From RGIG5579 sp045597125 (GTDB taxonomy: Bacteria > Bacillota > Clostridia > Oscillospirales > SIG627), in the NCBI GenBank assembly GCA_045597125.1, contig JAZODR010000013.1:69116-133115 (forward strand): DNA of 64,000 nt. The letters run 5' to 3'. Position numbers and translations under genes: made by a program. Shown here one piece after another: positions 8,273 through 15,428 of the stretch; the stretch's first letter is position 1, and every line of letters starts with the position of its first letter. The notes under the pieces were generated by a model. That model searched no databases, had not been told where the DNA came from, and saw nothing but the letters and a program-made list of their open reading frames with translations.

Positions 8273-8412
8273 CTTAAATAAAAAATTTTATTTAAGTATA
8301 AATGCAAGCGTTCATGCTGAAGCCGGCAGAGGACCGCTTGGTTGCAAATGCAAATACATTCATACCATAACGGATGGATTATATCACATAGAAAAACAAA
8401 TTGCAATAGTTT
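8273..8412 (-). promoter_or_regulatory. rplS promoter and L19 leader
   Basis: On the minus strand TTGCAA, a 17-base spacer and TATAAT form a strong sigma-A promoter, giving a leader of roughly 110 bases. Two hairpins are visible: CAAGCG pairing with CGCTTG around 8307-8340, and an almost perfect 11-bp AT stem at 8273-8296 that includes the AAG of the ribosome site. Leader RNAs before rplS are known in Firmicutes (L19 leader); assignment to that family is inference. Confidence 0.6.
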
Positions 8413-8421
8413 TTCAAAAAA

Positions 8422-9306
8422 TTATTTGTTTTTTTCAAGATAATGGTAGAGACAGCCTTCTCTCACACCGCTTCGACACACCAAAACCCGATCTTTATCA
8501 TAATATTTCATAATTTGTGTAAATACGGCTGCCGCAGGCGGAATCAAACGGAACCGATCCTTGAGAATTTCTTCGATTTTCTTTCTTTCTCCAAGGTTAC
8601 CGTGATAAAAATGTTCGGAGATTTTTGAAAAATGTTCTTGGGTCAAGGTGCAATTCTTCTTGTTTTCCAAAAAGTTTTTATAATGTAGCAATGCTTTTGC
8701 ACTTCCTCCGGAAAGGAGAATGGTATTTCCGGGAAGCTGAGGTGCTTTCTCTGCAAGATGCTTTTGTATGAATTCTTCGCATAAAGCGGTTTTATGGTGC
8801 TGGGTGTCAAAATACGCCTGGTAAAGGGTCAAACAACCGAAAGGCAGAGAAACCGAGCCTACTACTTTATTCCCCACGAAGGCAAGAAGTTCAGTAGAAC
8901 CGCCGCCCAGGTCTACGGAAATTCCCGATTTTGCGGAAACAGCGCCTCGCGCACCTAAAAAGGAATAATAGGCTTCTGTTTCACCGGAAATCACTTCTAC
9001 GCGAATTCCGCTGACCTCTTCCACTCGCTTTAAAACCTCGTGTATATTAAAAAGACCGCGCAGGGAAGCGGTAGCAAAAGCGATGGGAGGGATTCTTGTA
9101 AGTCTTTTTGCAATTTCGTGAAAGTTTTTGATAAGTTCCGCAAGCTCTTCGATTGCATCTGCGGGAAGAGTCATATTGATAATTTTTGATTTGATATTTA
9201 AGGGTACTGCTTTGAAAAAGACAGGCCCCTGTTTGAAAATGGTTTCGCTATCCAAAACAGCGATTTTTACCGTGTTGGAACCGATGTCGATCACAGGATA
9301 TAGCAT
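8422..9306 (-). CDS. Ppx/GppA family phosphatase
   Basis: 294 aa from the ATG at 9306 (AAGGATC 8 bases upstream); an earlier in-frame start lacks a site. It has the actin-like ATPase-fold motifs of exopolyphosphatase/guanosine pentaphosphatase: VIDIGSNTVKIAVLD at the N-terminus, SGETEAYYSFLG, and SVDLGGGSTELL. It is shorter than E. coli Ppx or GppA and lacks their C-terminal domain, as usual in clostridial homologues. Whether it acts on polyphosphate or (p)ppGpp cannot be told from sequence. It is divergent from sigK. Confidence 0.82.
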   Translation of the reverse strand: MLYPVIDIGSNTVKIAVLDSETIFKQGPVFFKAVPLNIKSKIINMTLPADAIEELAELIKNFHEIAKRLTRIPPIAFATASLRGLFNIHEVLKRVEEVSGIRVEVISGETEAYYSFLGARGAVSAKSGISVDLGGGSTELLAFVGNKVVGSVSLPFGCLTLYQAYFDTQHHKTALCEEFIQKHLAEKAPQLPGNTILLSGGSAKALLHYKNFLENKKNCTLTQEHFSKISEHFYHGNLGERKKIEEILKDRFRLIPPAAAVFTQIMKYYDKDRVLVCRSGVREGCLYHYLEKNK

Positions 9307-9332
9307 ATTTACAGATCCTTTTTCTGAATTTA

Positions 9333-9360
9333 TCATATTTTACAATATTTATCATACAAA
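9333..9360 (+). promoter_or_regulatory. Candidate sigma-E promoter of sigK
   Basis: TCATATT, a 13-base gap and CATACAAA resemble the mother-cell sigma-E consensus (ATATT, then CATACAnT). The -10 lies about 100 bases before the sigK start. In B. subtilis sigK is transcribed by sigma-E RNA polymerase with SpoIIID. This is an inference from consensus match only. Confidence 0.4.
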
Positions 9361-9461
9361 ATCAAGGGATGATTCGGATTTTTTGACGATATTTGTATTT
9401 TGTACTGAAACATTTTTTTCTTTCATATAGTGAAATACCGCTTTTTGAAAGGAGAGTCCGT

Positions 9462-10163
9462 ATGCTGATTGAGTATCTGGGAGTAGGTCTTGCCCAACTT
9501 GTTTTTCTGTGTCTTCGGGTTCTGAATTCCTCCTCTTTTCCACCTGCCTTGGAAAAGGAAGAGGAAGAAAAATTATTTTTTAAAATGAAAAAAGGGGATG
9601 AGAATGCTCGTGAAAAATTGATTGAACACAATCTGCGACTGGTGGCACATATCATAAAAAAATATGATTCCGATCGGGAAGATCAAGAGGATTTGATTTC
9701 CGTCGGCACCATCGGTTTAATCAAAGCAATTGATTCTTTTCGTCCTACTCTGGGAAACCGCTTTGCTACCTATGCGGGAAAATGTATTCAGAATGAGATC
9801 TTAATGTATTTCAGATCCCAAAAGAAGTATATGGTAGAAACCAGTATGGGAGAAGCCATTGAGGTGGATAAGGATGGAAATCCTCTCACCATTTTTGACG
9901 TACTGAGGGTGGAAGATAACATTGTGGAGGAAATTGCATTGAAGGGGCAGACCGGTCTTGCAATGACCGCTGTGCGAACCCTTTTGGATGAGCGGGAGCG
10001 TCTTGTAATTTCTATGCGTTTTGGGTTAAATGGGAAAAAATGTGCTACCCAGCGCGAGGTGGCTTCTCAAATGGGAATCTCCCGTTCTTACGTTTCCAGA
10101 ATCGAAAAAGGAGCGCTGGAAAAATTGCGTCGTTTTATGGAAAAACCGCGAAACTATATTTGA
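9462..10163 (+). CDS. sigK: RNA polymerase sporulation sigma factor sigma-K, pro-form
   Basis: 233 aa from the ATG at 9462 (AAAGGAG upstream). It has a hydrophobic pro-sequence at residues 1-30 (MLIEYLGVGLAQLVFLCLRV, then NSSSFPPAL), the kind removed by the SpoIVFB intramembrane protease. Region 2 contains ENAREKLIEHNLRLVAHIIK, DLISVGTIGLIKAID and FATYAGKCIQNEILM; region 4 contains the helix-turn-helix REVASQMGISRSYVSRIEKGALEKL. Sigma-K drives late mother-cell genes for cortex and coat. The gene is continuous, with no skin-type insertion. Confidence 0.94.
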   Translation: MLIEYLGVGLAQLVFLCLRVLNSSSFPPALEKEEEEKLFFKMKKGDENAREKLIEHNLRLVAHIIKKYDSDREDQEDLISVGTIGLIKAIDSFRPTLGNRFATYAGKCIQNEILMYFRSQKKYMVETSMGEAIEVDKDGNPLTIFDVLRVEDNIVEEIALKGQTGLAMTAVRTLLDERERLVISMRFGLNGKKCATQREVASQMGISRSYVSRIEKGALEKLRRFMEKPRNYI

Positions 10164-10268
10164 TCCTTGGGAATACAAAAGGAAATGATTGCATACATTG
10201 ATATTGCTTAAATGGGTACCACGGTGGCGGTACAGCAAAATTTTGAGCTACCGAGAATGGAGAAAATT

Positions 10269-11834
10269 ATGGCAGAAGAAATGTTTGCTGCCCAAGAAAA
10301 AAAGAAGCTGGGAGATCTTACCGTTACTGATGCTACTTGTCGCGTAGAGACGGAAATCATTCTTCCCGATTACAAAGAGGAAGCGGAGCGCATTGTTCGC
10401 GGGGTTCCGAAAGCGGTCATTAAAAACAAACAAGTTTATTTGCGGGATCGGTATCTGATCTGTGAAATCGAAGGAAGCGTTGGCTTTCACATATTGTATC
10501 GTACGTCGGGAAAAGGGGGAGAGGGAAAGGTATCCTCTTTTTTGCAAACGGAGAATTTTTCCCATACTTTTCAAATTCCTTTCAGCAGCGAGGAGTTTAC
10601 CGCTGAAGATGTAGCGGTATTCGCCGAGGCTACGTGCCATTCCACATTGGTAAAACTCATAGGTCCGCGCAAACTCAGCGCAAAATGTGAGGTGGTGATT
10701 GCACTTGACATTAAGTGCAACCAAGGTATTCTGCTGTTTTCGGATGAAACTTCCCGTGACCTTGTTACCCGCAGCAAAGAGGTGAAGGCTACTTGTCTGC
10801 GCGTACAACAAAGAGAAGAAATGAGTTTTTCTCAGACCATTTCACTCCCAAAGGCATATTTGCCCATTGAGGAGCTTTGCGAAATGGAGGTAGTTCCTTT
10901 CGTTCAAAACGTAAAGGTGGAGGATGGCGGATTATCCTTTTTGGGACTTTGTGATTTGCATTGCAGCTATACTGCCGCAGGAGAAAATACCTTTATCAGT
11001 TTTTATCAGCCCATTGAATTTGAAAGACGCGTTGCAATTGCTGATCTTATGCGAGAAGATATTTGCCGTGTAAATTTGACTCCCGTTGCATTGAAGGCAA
11101 GTACCGATATTAACGAAGAAGGGGAGAATAAAAACATTCTTTTTGAATTGACCCTTTTATGCGAAACCAATGCTTTTGAAACGGAAACGCTTTTCGTAAC
11201 GGAGGATGCTTTTTCTACGGATTGTGAACTTGCGGTGGAAAAAAAGACAGAGCAGGTTCAGGAGCTTCTGGGAGTTTTTGATTTTTCCGATTCCATTAAG
11301 GCTCAGCTCCCCTCCAAACACTCTTCGCTTCTTCGCGCAGAGGGAATTCAGGCGGGTGTGGAATTTCGCAATTCCTATCTGGAGGAGGGAAGACTTTGTC
11401 TGGAGGGAAAACTGGTCTTTTCGTATCTGGGGATTACCGAATCCGATGAAATGAAGCATACTGAGGAAACGTATGAGTTTAAAAGCTACGTTACACCGCC
11501 CTTTTCTATTCCTGAGGGAGAGGAATGCTCCATTGAAGTGTGCGGCGGTGCACGGGGGATTGATGTGGATCCGGATGGAGAAATCCTTCGGTTGCGTTTC
11601 GATTTGTGCGGAAGCATTTGTGTGTATGTAATACATCGCCCGGAAGTGGTTTGTCGCTTAGAACGTGGCGAAACAATCTCGAAAAAGCAGGGAGAAATTC
11701 TATATGTTTATCCCCATCGCGGAGAGGACCTTTGGTCTCTTGCAAAGGAATACCATATTTCTCCCGAAAAGGTAAAAAAGCAAAATCATTTGACGGGAGA
11801 GAACTTGCCTTCCTACCTGAAACTCATTCCGTAA
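10269..11834 (+). CDS. sipL: SipL-like spore morphogenetic protein (SPOCS/DUF3794 and LysM)
   Basis: 521 aa from the ATG at 10269, which has GGAGA 6 bases upstream; an ATG at 10212 is open but has no site. Repeated beta-rich SPOCS (DUF3794) units fill most of the protein; the first covers VETEIILPDYKEEAERIVRG. The C-terminus is a degenerate LysM (GEDLWSLAKEYHISPEKVKKQNHL region). In Clostridioides difficile, SipL uses its LysM to bind the SpoIVA coat basement protein. It lies directly after sigK and ends at a strong terminator. Confidence 0.82.
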   Translation: MAEEMFAAQEKKKLGDLTVTDATCRVETEIILPDYKEEAERIVRGVPKAVIKNKQVYLRDRYLICEIEGSVGFHILYRTSGKGGEGKVSSFLQTENFSHTFQIPFSSEEFTAEDVAVFAEATCHSTLVKLIGPRKLSAKCEVVIALDIKCNQGILLFSDETSRDLVTRSKEVKATCLRVQQREEMSFSQTISLPKAYLPIEELCEMEVVPFVQNVKVEDGGLSFLGLCDLHCSYTAAGENTFISFYQPIEFERRVAIADLMREDICRVNLTPVALKASTDINEEGENKNILFELTLLCETNAFETETLFVTEDAFSTDCELAVEKKTEQVQELLGVFDFSDSIKAQLPSKHSSLLRAEGIQAGVEFRNSYLEEGRLCLEGKLVFSYLGITESDEMKHTEETYEFKSYVTPPFSIPEGEECSIEVCGGARGIDVDPDGEILRLRFDLCGSICVYVIHRPEVVCRLERGETISKKQGEILYVYPHRGEDLWSLAKEYHISPEKVKKQNHLTGENLPSYLKLIP

Positions 11835-11837
11835 AAA

Positions 11838-11870
11838 AGAAAAAGCCGACGATATCGTCGGCTTTTTTCG
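11838..11870. terminator. Bidirectional terminator after sipL
   Basis: A perfect inverted repeat AAAAGCCGACGA/TCGTCGGCTTTT (11841-11866) is followed by a T run on the plus strand and by an A run on the left that gives T's on the minus strand. It serves sipL and the convergent lipoprotein gene. Confidence 0.88.
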
Positions 11871-11873
11871 TGA

Positions 11874-12074
11874 TTAAAATTGATTCCAGAAGCTCCAACC
11901 CTCATCTTTGGCTTCAATACCCATATCTAAAATCTTTGAGGTGGTTGTAATCTTTTTGGTGGTGACTTCTTCGGCGGTTTCGGTGGAGGTAGCAGTCTCC
12001 TTCTTGGGACCGCAAGAAACAAGAGCCAACAGAAGCATGGCAAGAATCAAAACAATAGGAAGAATTCTTTTCAT
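11874..12074 (-). CDS. Small lipoprotein of unknown function
   Basis: 66 aa. A lysine start, a hydrophobic core and a lipobox ending in LVSC at residue 21 indicate a lipid-anchored secreted peptide. The mature part is only about 45 residues, rich in Thr, Glu and Lys, ending in GWSFWNQF. The ATG has GGGGT upstream. No family is recognised. It is monocistronic, convergent with sipL. Confidence 0.6.
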   Translation of the reverse strand: MKRILPIVLILAMLLLALVSCGPKKETATSTETAEEVTTKKITTTSKILDMGIEAKDEGWSFWNQF

Positions 12075-12154
12075 AGGATTACCCCTTATTTATACTCAAA
12101 AATTACTCTGGATATAGTATATCGAATTTTCCTGCTTTTGTCAAGATATATTGC

Positions 12155-12192
12155 AAAACAAAAGCAGAAGGATTACTCCTTCTGCTTTTGTT
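12155..12192 (-). terminator. Terminator after the Cys-rich clostridial protein
   Basis: A 15-bp stem (12158-12172 with 12177-12191, loop TTAC) is followed on the minus strand by A/T-rich sequence. It lies directly after the stop at 12193. Confidence 0.8.
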
Positions 12193-13014
12193 TCAGTCGC
12201 AATTGCAGTCCTTCATTTCTGGGTAAAATTCTTTTACGGGGAATTCCATAGAGCGAAAGAGGGCGCAAGGGTCTGTATAGGGAAGCTCACATTGGCTTTC
12301 CTCGGAGGGAATACAACTGTCACAGGCGGGAATGACAAGCTGAGCAGGGCGCTCCATGCGAACCAAGGAAAAAAGTCCTAAAGATACAAAGCATACCTTA
12401 CTTCCGTTGATTCCGTCGGAAAATCTTCCTTCAAAGCATGCGCACACATGATCCGGAATTTGGCTGGCCTCCAATACCGAAACACCGAAATTTCCGCAAC
12501 AGCTGCGATCCATCACGTTCAGGCGCAAGGCTACGGGTTCCGCTACCTCTACAACTGCGCGGGGGAGATTGGTGCCTTGATGGATCCTGGCTTTTCCCGT
12601 GGGACAAAACGCATCAGGAAGCACGTCGGACTTAAAAATGGAAACATTGCCCTCGCCGCCGTAAAGCAAAACGCTTTTGTCCCAAGCGCATAGCCCCGCT
12701 ACGTCTTGACCGGTTCCCAAACCTGTGCAGCAATCCAGAACACAATGGAAATAATAACGGATATTAATTTGAAAATATCCTTTGTTAAAAGGCATTTCCT
12801 CCGTGTCAATTTTACTCCATAGCACTTTGATATTTTTGATGCGGATTGCGTTTGCCATATCCAGAATTCTTTGTCCCTCGTCGGTGACGAAGATTCTCAT
12901 TTCTTCCAGACATTCTTGATTGCGGCAAGAATCGTAAATGCGATATGTATCGATACAGCAGGCTCCGCTGTCGCGACCGTAAGCGCTTCTTGCTCCTTTG
13001 GATTGATCTATCAT
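12193..13014 (-). CDS. Cys-rich conserved clostridial protein, probably spore-related
   Basis: 273 aa from the ATG at 13014, which has an AAAGGAGG site. About 19 cysteines are present. The layout resembles a conserved clostridial family of unknown function whose members carry IDSCRDKDCLED-like and FNRGFY-like segments; here they read IYDSCRNQECLEEM and FNKGYFQINIRYYFHC, followed by LLYGGEGN and TNLPRAVVEVAEP. No signal peptide or membrane helix is seen. A CATAAGATA box at 13048-13056 upstream fits a sigma-K or sigma-E -10, so a late mother-cell role is likely. The family recognition is from memory and the function is unknown. Confidence 0.6.
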   Translation of the reverse strand: MIDQSKGARSAYGRDSGACCIDTYRIYDSCRNQECLEEMRIFVTDEGQRILDMANAIRIKNIKVLWSKIDTEEMPFNKGYFQINIRYYFHCVLDCCTGLGTGQDVAGLCAWDKSVLLYGGEGNVSIFKSDVLPDAFCPTGKARIHQGTNLPRAVVEVAEPVALRLNVMDRSCCGNFGVSVLEASQIPDHVCACFEGRFSDGINGSKVCFVSLGLFSLVRMERPAQLVIPACDSCIPSEESQCELPYTDPCALFRSMEFPVKEFYPEMKDCNCD

Positions 13015-13047
13015 AAAAAAAGCCTCCTTTTGATTGTTCACTCAGTT

Positions 13048-13075
13048 TATCTTATGCAACAGGGTGTTTTTTCGT
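13048..13075 (-). promoter_or_regulatory. Candidate sigma-K promoter
   Basis: On the minus strand an AC dinucleotide in CACG is followed after 17 bases by CATAAGATA, matching the sigma-K pattern AC-N16/17-CATAnnnTA. It lies 34 bases upstream of the Cys-rich protein start. Short consensus, so only suggestive. Confidence 0.35.
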
Positions 13076-13077
13076 GA

Positions 13078-13112
13078 ACAAAAAAGCACTGAGGCCTCGA
13101 CCTCAGTGCGGC
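13078..13112 (-). terminator. Terminator after spoIIQ
   Basis: A 9-bp GC-rich stem (13086-13094 with 13101-13109) is followed on the minus strand by a T run (13078-13085 read in reverse). Confidence 0.87.
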
Positions 13113-13115
13113 TTT

Positions 13116-13853
13116 TTATTCAAAATAACTCATAGGGTCAACGAATTCTTCGTTTACCATAACCTCGAAATGCAAATGAGGCTCTTCGGCACATTCCACT
13201 AGATTGCTTTCGCCGATTCCGCCGATTACTTCTCCCTCTTTAACCGTTTTACCTGCTTCCATTCCGTCGGGAAAAGCGGAGGTAAGATTGGAGTAGTAAC
13301 TTTTGGTATTGTTTCCGTGATCCAATACAATCGTGTATCCAAGGAGCGGATCTTCATAAACCGATTCTACCGTACCACTAGTAAAAGCCTTGACGGGGGT
13401 ACCTACACCTGCGGCAATATCAACACCGTTGTGCACTCGATAATCGTTCATCGTGGCGGAATAAACCAAAATATCGTTAGAAAATGCTTTGGTTACGTTT
13501 CCTGCTACCGGCATGGTATAGGTGGGAGGGGTAGGCTGCGCCTGTACGCTCACGTTGTTTTCTTCTTTTTCGTTACTTGCTGATGCTTCGGGAACGGTAG
13601 TGGTGGGAGGGACGGTATAAGGCGCTGTGGTGGTGGAAGGAGTTTGTGTTTGAGGAGGAGTGATGACTACCGATGGATTTTTATCGGTATTCTTTTTTTC
13701 TTCCTGCACGGAGGGATTCTTGATGGGTTCGGGATTGATAATGCTGATGACAGCACTGTAAACACCGATGCAAATGACGGATAGGATGCAGATAGCCAGG
13801 GCTATGTATAAGCCCCCGCCTGCAGAATTTTTCTTTTTTAGTTGATTTGACAT
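13116..13853 (-). CDS. spoIIQ: M23 peptidase-type sporulation protein SpoIIQ
   Basis: 245 aa. A single membrane helix (about residues 14-36) is followed by a Pro/Thr-rich linker (residues 45-110) and a LytM/M23 domain. The domain keeps zinc-ligand motifs H-x3-D (YRVHNGVDIAAG) and HxH (EEPHLHFEV). SpoIIQ is a forespore membrane protein whose LytM domain docks to SpoIIIAH across the intermembrane space. In B. subtilis one zinc ligand is lost; clostridial versions often keep them, as here. It could also be another M23 peptidase, but the size, topology and sporulation neighbourhood favour SpoIIQ. Confidence 0.72.
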   Translation of the reverse strand: MSNQLKKKNSAGGGLYIALAICILSVICIGVYSAVISIINPEPIKNPSVQEEKKNTDKNPSVVITPPQTQTPSTTTAPYTVPPTTTVPEASASNEKEENNVSVQAQPTPPTYTMPVAGNVTKAFSNDILVYSATMNDYRVHNGVDIAAGVGTPVKAFTSGTVESVYEDPLLGYTIVLDHGNNTKSYYSNLTSAFPDGMEAGKTVKEGEVIGGIGESNLVECAEEPHLHFEVMVNEEFVDPMSYFE

Positions 13854-13888
13854 ATTGAATTCCTTTCGTGGTTGTTTGGTTTATCTAT

Positions 13889-13916
13889 ATTGTTGCCGCG
13901 AAAGGTGAAAATATTC
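13889..13916 (-). promoter_or_regulatory. Candidate sigma-F/G promoter of spoIIQ
   Basis: On the minus strand GAATA, a 14-base spacer and GGCAACAAT fit the forespore sigma-F pattern (-10 GGnnAnAnT). It is 36 bases upstream of the start. spoIIQ is sigma-F dependent in B. subtilis, which supports both calls; the match is by eye. Confidence 0.42.
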
Positions 13917-13920
13917 AAAA

Positions 13921-13952
13921 AAAGAAAAAGCCGCGAAAAGCGGCTTTTTTAA
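13921..13952 (-). terminator. Terminator after divIC
   Basis: A 10-bp stem (13925-13934 with 13940-13949, loop GAAAA) with A/T-rich flanks. The divIC stop codon touches the stem. Confidence 0.87.
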
Positions 13953-14227
13953 CCGGGCTGTTCGTTGGCGTAAATCAAATCGCCCGGATCTCTCAAATTC
14001 AGTTTTTCTCTTGCAATGCGCTTAATGGTTTCCTCGGAAACCTCTTCCTGGAGCTGAGTGTTTAAGCGTTCTACCTGAAGGGTGTAAGCCTGCATCTGCT
14101 CACGGATCTTTTTTTCTTTTTCTTTCAAGTCGTTGATTTCAAGGTTCTTATCAATAATGGTAATGACCAAAAAAACAACGATTACAAAAAATATGATTCG
14201 TCCGAAAAATGTAAACTTTGAGGGCAT
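13949..14227 (-). CDS. divIC: Septum formation initiator, DivIC/FtsB family
   Basis: 92 aa. An N-terminal membrane helix (residues 10-28) is followed by a coiled coil rich in Lys/Glu and the family C-terminal motif IKRIAREKLNLRDPGDLIYA. These small bitopic proteins bind FtsL and DivIB/FtsQ at the division site. The order rqcP-yabP-yabQ-divIC is the same as in B. subtilis (yabO-yabP-yabQ-divIC). The start has TAGGAG 6 bases upstream. Confidence 0.88.
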   Translation of the reverse strand: MPSKFTFFGRIIFFVIVVFLVITIIDKNLEINDLKEKEKKIREQMQAYTLQVERLNTQLQEEVSEETIKRIAREKLNLRDPGDLIYANEQPG

Positions 14228-14239
14228 TGTAACTCCTAT

Positions 14240-14740
14240 CTATTGAAAACCTTTTTGCGCATCGCGGGAAAGTCTTTTTTTCATTTTTAACAAGCGTTTG
14301 TGCGCTCGTTTTGATTTTATTATTATAACAGTTTTTTTAATTTTGGCATATAAACAATTTGTTATTTTTTTGAAAACGATACCAATGGGGCGAAGCAAAA
14401 CTCTCCAGATGCTCTTGAGCACTGCTTTGATACAAAATAAAATCCCCGCGGAAAAACGAAGCAAAAGTTTTCCAACAGTCCCGAGGTAAAGGAGAAATCC
14501 CAGAAAACACCCTGCGAGAGAAAACCATCGCAAAACACCGTCGTTCAATGCATAGTGAAAGAAGATTAAAACAGGAGAAAGCGGGATAAAAAAGCACAAA
14601 TCCTCCAGCGCGATCAACCAATCGGAATGAGGAAAGGCGAGTCTGAGAAAACGGAAAATTTCATAATAAAAGCCAATGATAAAACCGAGGAAAATGGCGG
14701 AGAAAAAAAGGAAACTGTCTCCGTTTGCATAAACATCCAT
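14240..14740 (-). CDS. yabQ: Spore cortex biosynthesis protein YabQ
   Basis: 166 aa from the ATG at 14740, which overlaps the yabP stop as TAATG; a TTG seven codons upstream is less likely. Four to five hydrophobic segments and the conserved LEDLCFFIP motif followed by a basic C-terminus identify YabQ, a mother-cell membrane protein needed for cortex formation in B. subtilis. In B. subtilis it is under sigma-E control. Confidence 0.82.
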   Translation of the reverse strand: MDVYANGDSFLFFSAIFLGFIIGFYYEIFRFLRLAFPHSDWLIALEDLCFFIPLSPVLIFFHYALNDGVLRWFSLAGCFLGFLLYLGTVGKLLLRFSAGILFCIKAVLKSIWRVLLRPIGIVFKKITNCLYAKIKKTVIIIKSKRAHKRLLKMKKRLSRDAQKGFQ

Positions 14741-15006
14741 TACCCCAAAATCCTTCCCCAAAACGAGCGGGGACGGGCTTTGACATCGTCGGGATAATAC
14801 AGAGAGATGAAATTGCCTTTCAGCTCTACTTCTCCCTGATCCAAATCCAAACGCTCCATATGGATCTCTTCTCCCGTAATTTGCAAAGTGCCTGCACGGG
14901 TATCAAATTCAGCGGAATTTTCCTGAAAACTTTTGATTTCCAGAATCCCCGTCAAAGATAATCGGTTTCTGTTTTCCAGGAGTACCGAACAAGTTTTTTC
15001 TTCCAT
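14740..15006 (-). CDS. yabP: Sporulation protein YabP
   Basis: 88 aa from the ATG at 15006, chosen because GAGGTG lies 6 bases before it; a GTG three codons upstream overlaps that site. Sequence features of the family are RLSLTGILEIKSF, the TLQITGEEIHMERLDLDQGE box and GNFISLYY. YabP is a sporulation gene product linked to YabQ and cortex formation. It overlaps yabQ by one base. Confidence 0.85.
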   Translation of the reverse strand: MEEKTCSVLLENRNRLSLTGILEIKSFQENSAEFDTRAGTLQITGEEIHMERLDLDQGEVELKGNFISLYYPDDVKARPRSFWGRILG

Positions 15007-15053
15007 AAAATTCACCTCATTTCGTGAACCATTTTATGAAAGAAAAGGGCTGT

Positions 15054-15302
15054 TTATTCCTCTTCCAAAACCTCGTACAGAGTGGAAGCCTCGTTTTTTC
15101 CTACGTGCTCGGGCATCGCCTTGACGCGGCAACGAAATACTCTTTGTCCGAATTGAACTTCAATGACATCTCCGATTTTCAGGTCATAAGCGGGCTTTAC
15201 CACCCGCCCGTTCACCATAACGTGACTATCGCTGCAGGCATCGTTTGCAACGGTGCGACGTTTGATGATGCGGGATACCTTTAAAAATTTATCCAGTCTC
15301 AT
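15054..15302 (-). CDS. rqcP: S4-domain ribosome-associated quality control protein RqcP
   Basis: 82 aa from the ATG at 15302 (AAAGGAT upstream). The S4 RNA-binding fold is evident: MRLDKFLKVSRIIKRRTVAN, then HVMVNGRVVKPAYDLKIGD. This is the YabO/RqcP family, which binds stalled 50S subunits and helps RqcH add alanine tails. The gene keeps the Bacillus order before yabP. Confidence 0.87.
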   Translation of the reverse strand: MRLDKFLKVSRIIKRRTVANDACSDSHVMVNGRVVKPAYDLKIGDVIEVQFGQRVFRCRVKAMPEHVGKNEASTLYEVLEEE

Positions 15303-15428
15303 AGTATATCCTTTTTTATTCATTTTAGCATTCAGTAAACCGGAATTCAAGCACTTTTGGGCTTATGAGAAAAAATTGACGAAAAAGACAATTTTCTGTT
15401 CATAATTTGTGCAGTTTTTCAGAACCTT

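Noticed and set aside
9462..10163. A skin-type insertion in sigK
   Set aside because: The sigK frame is continuous from the pro-sequence to region 4.
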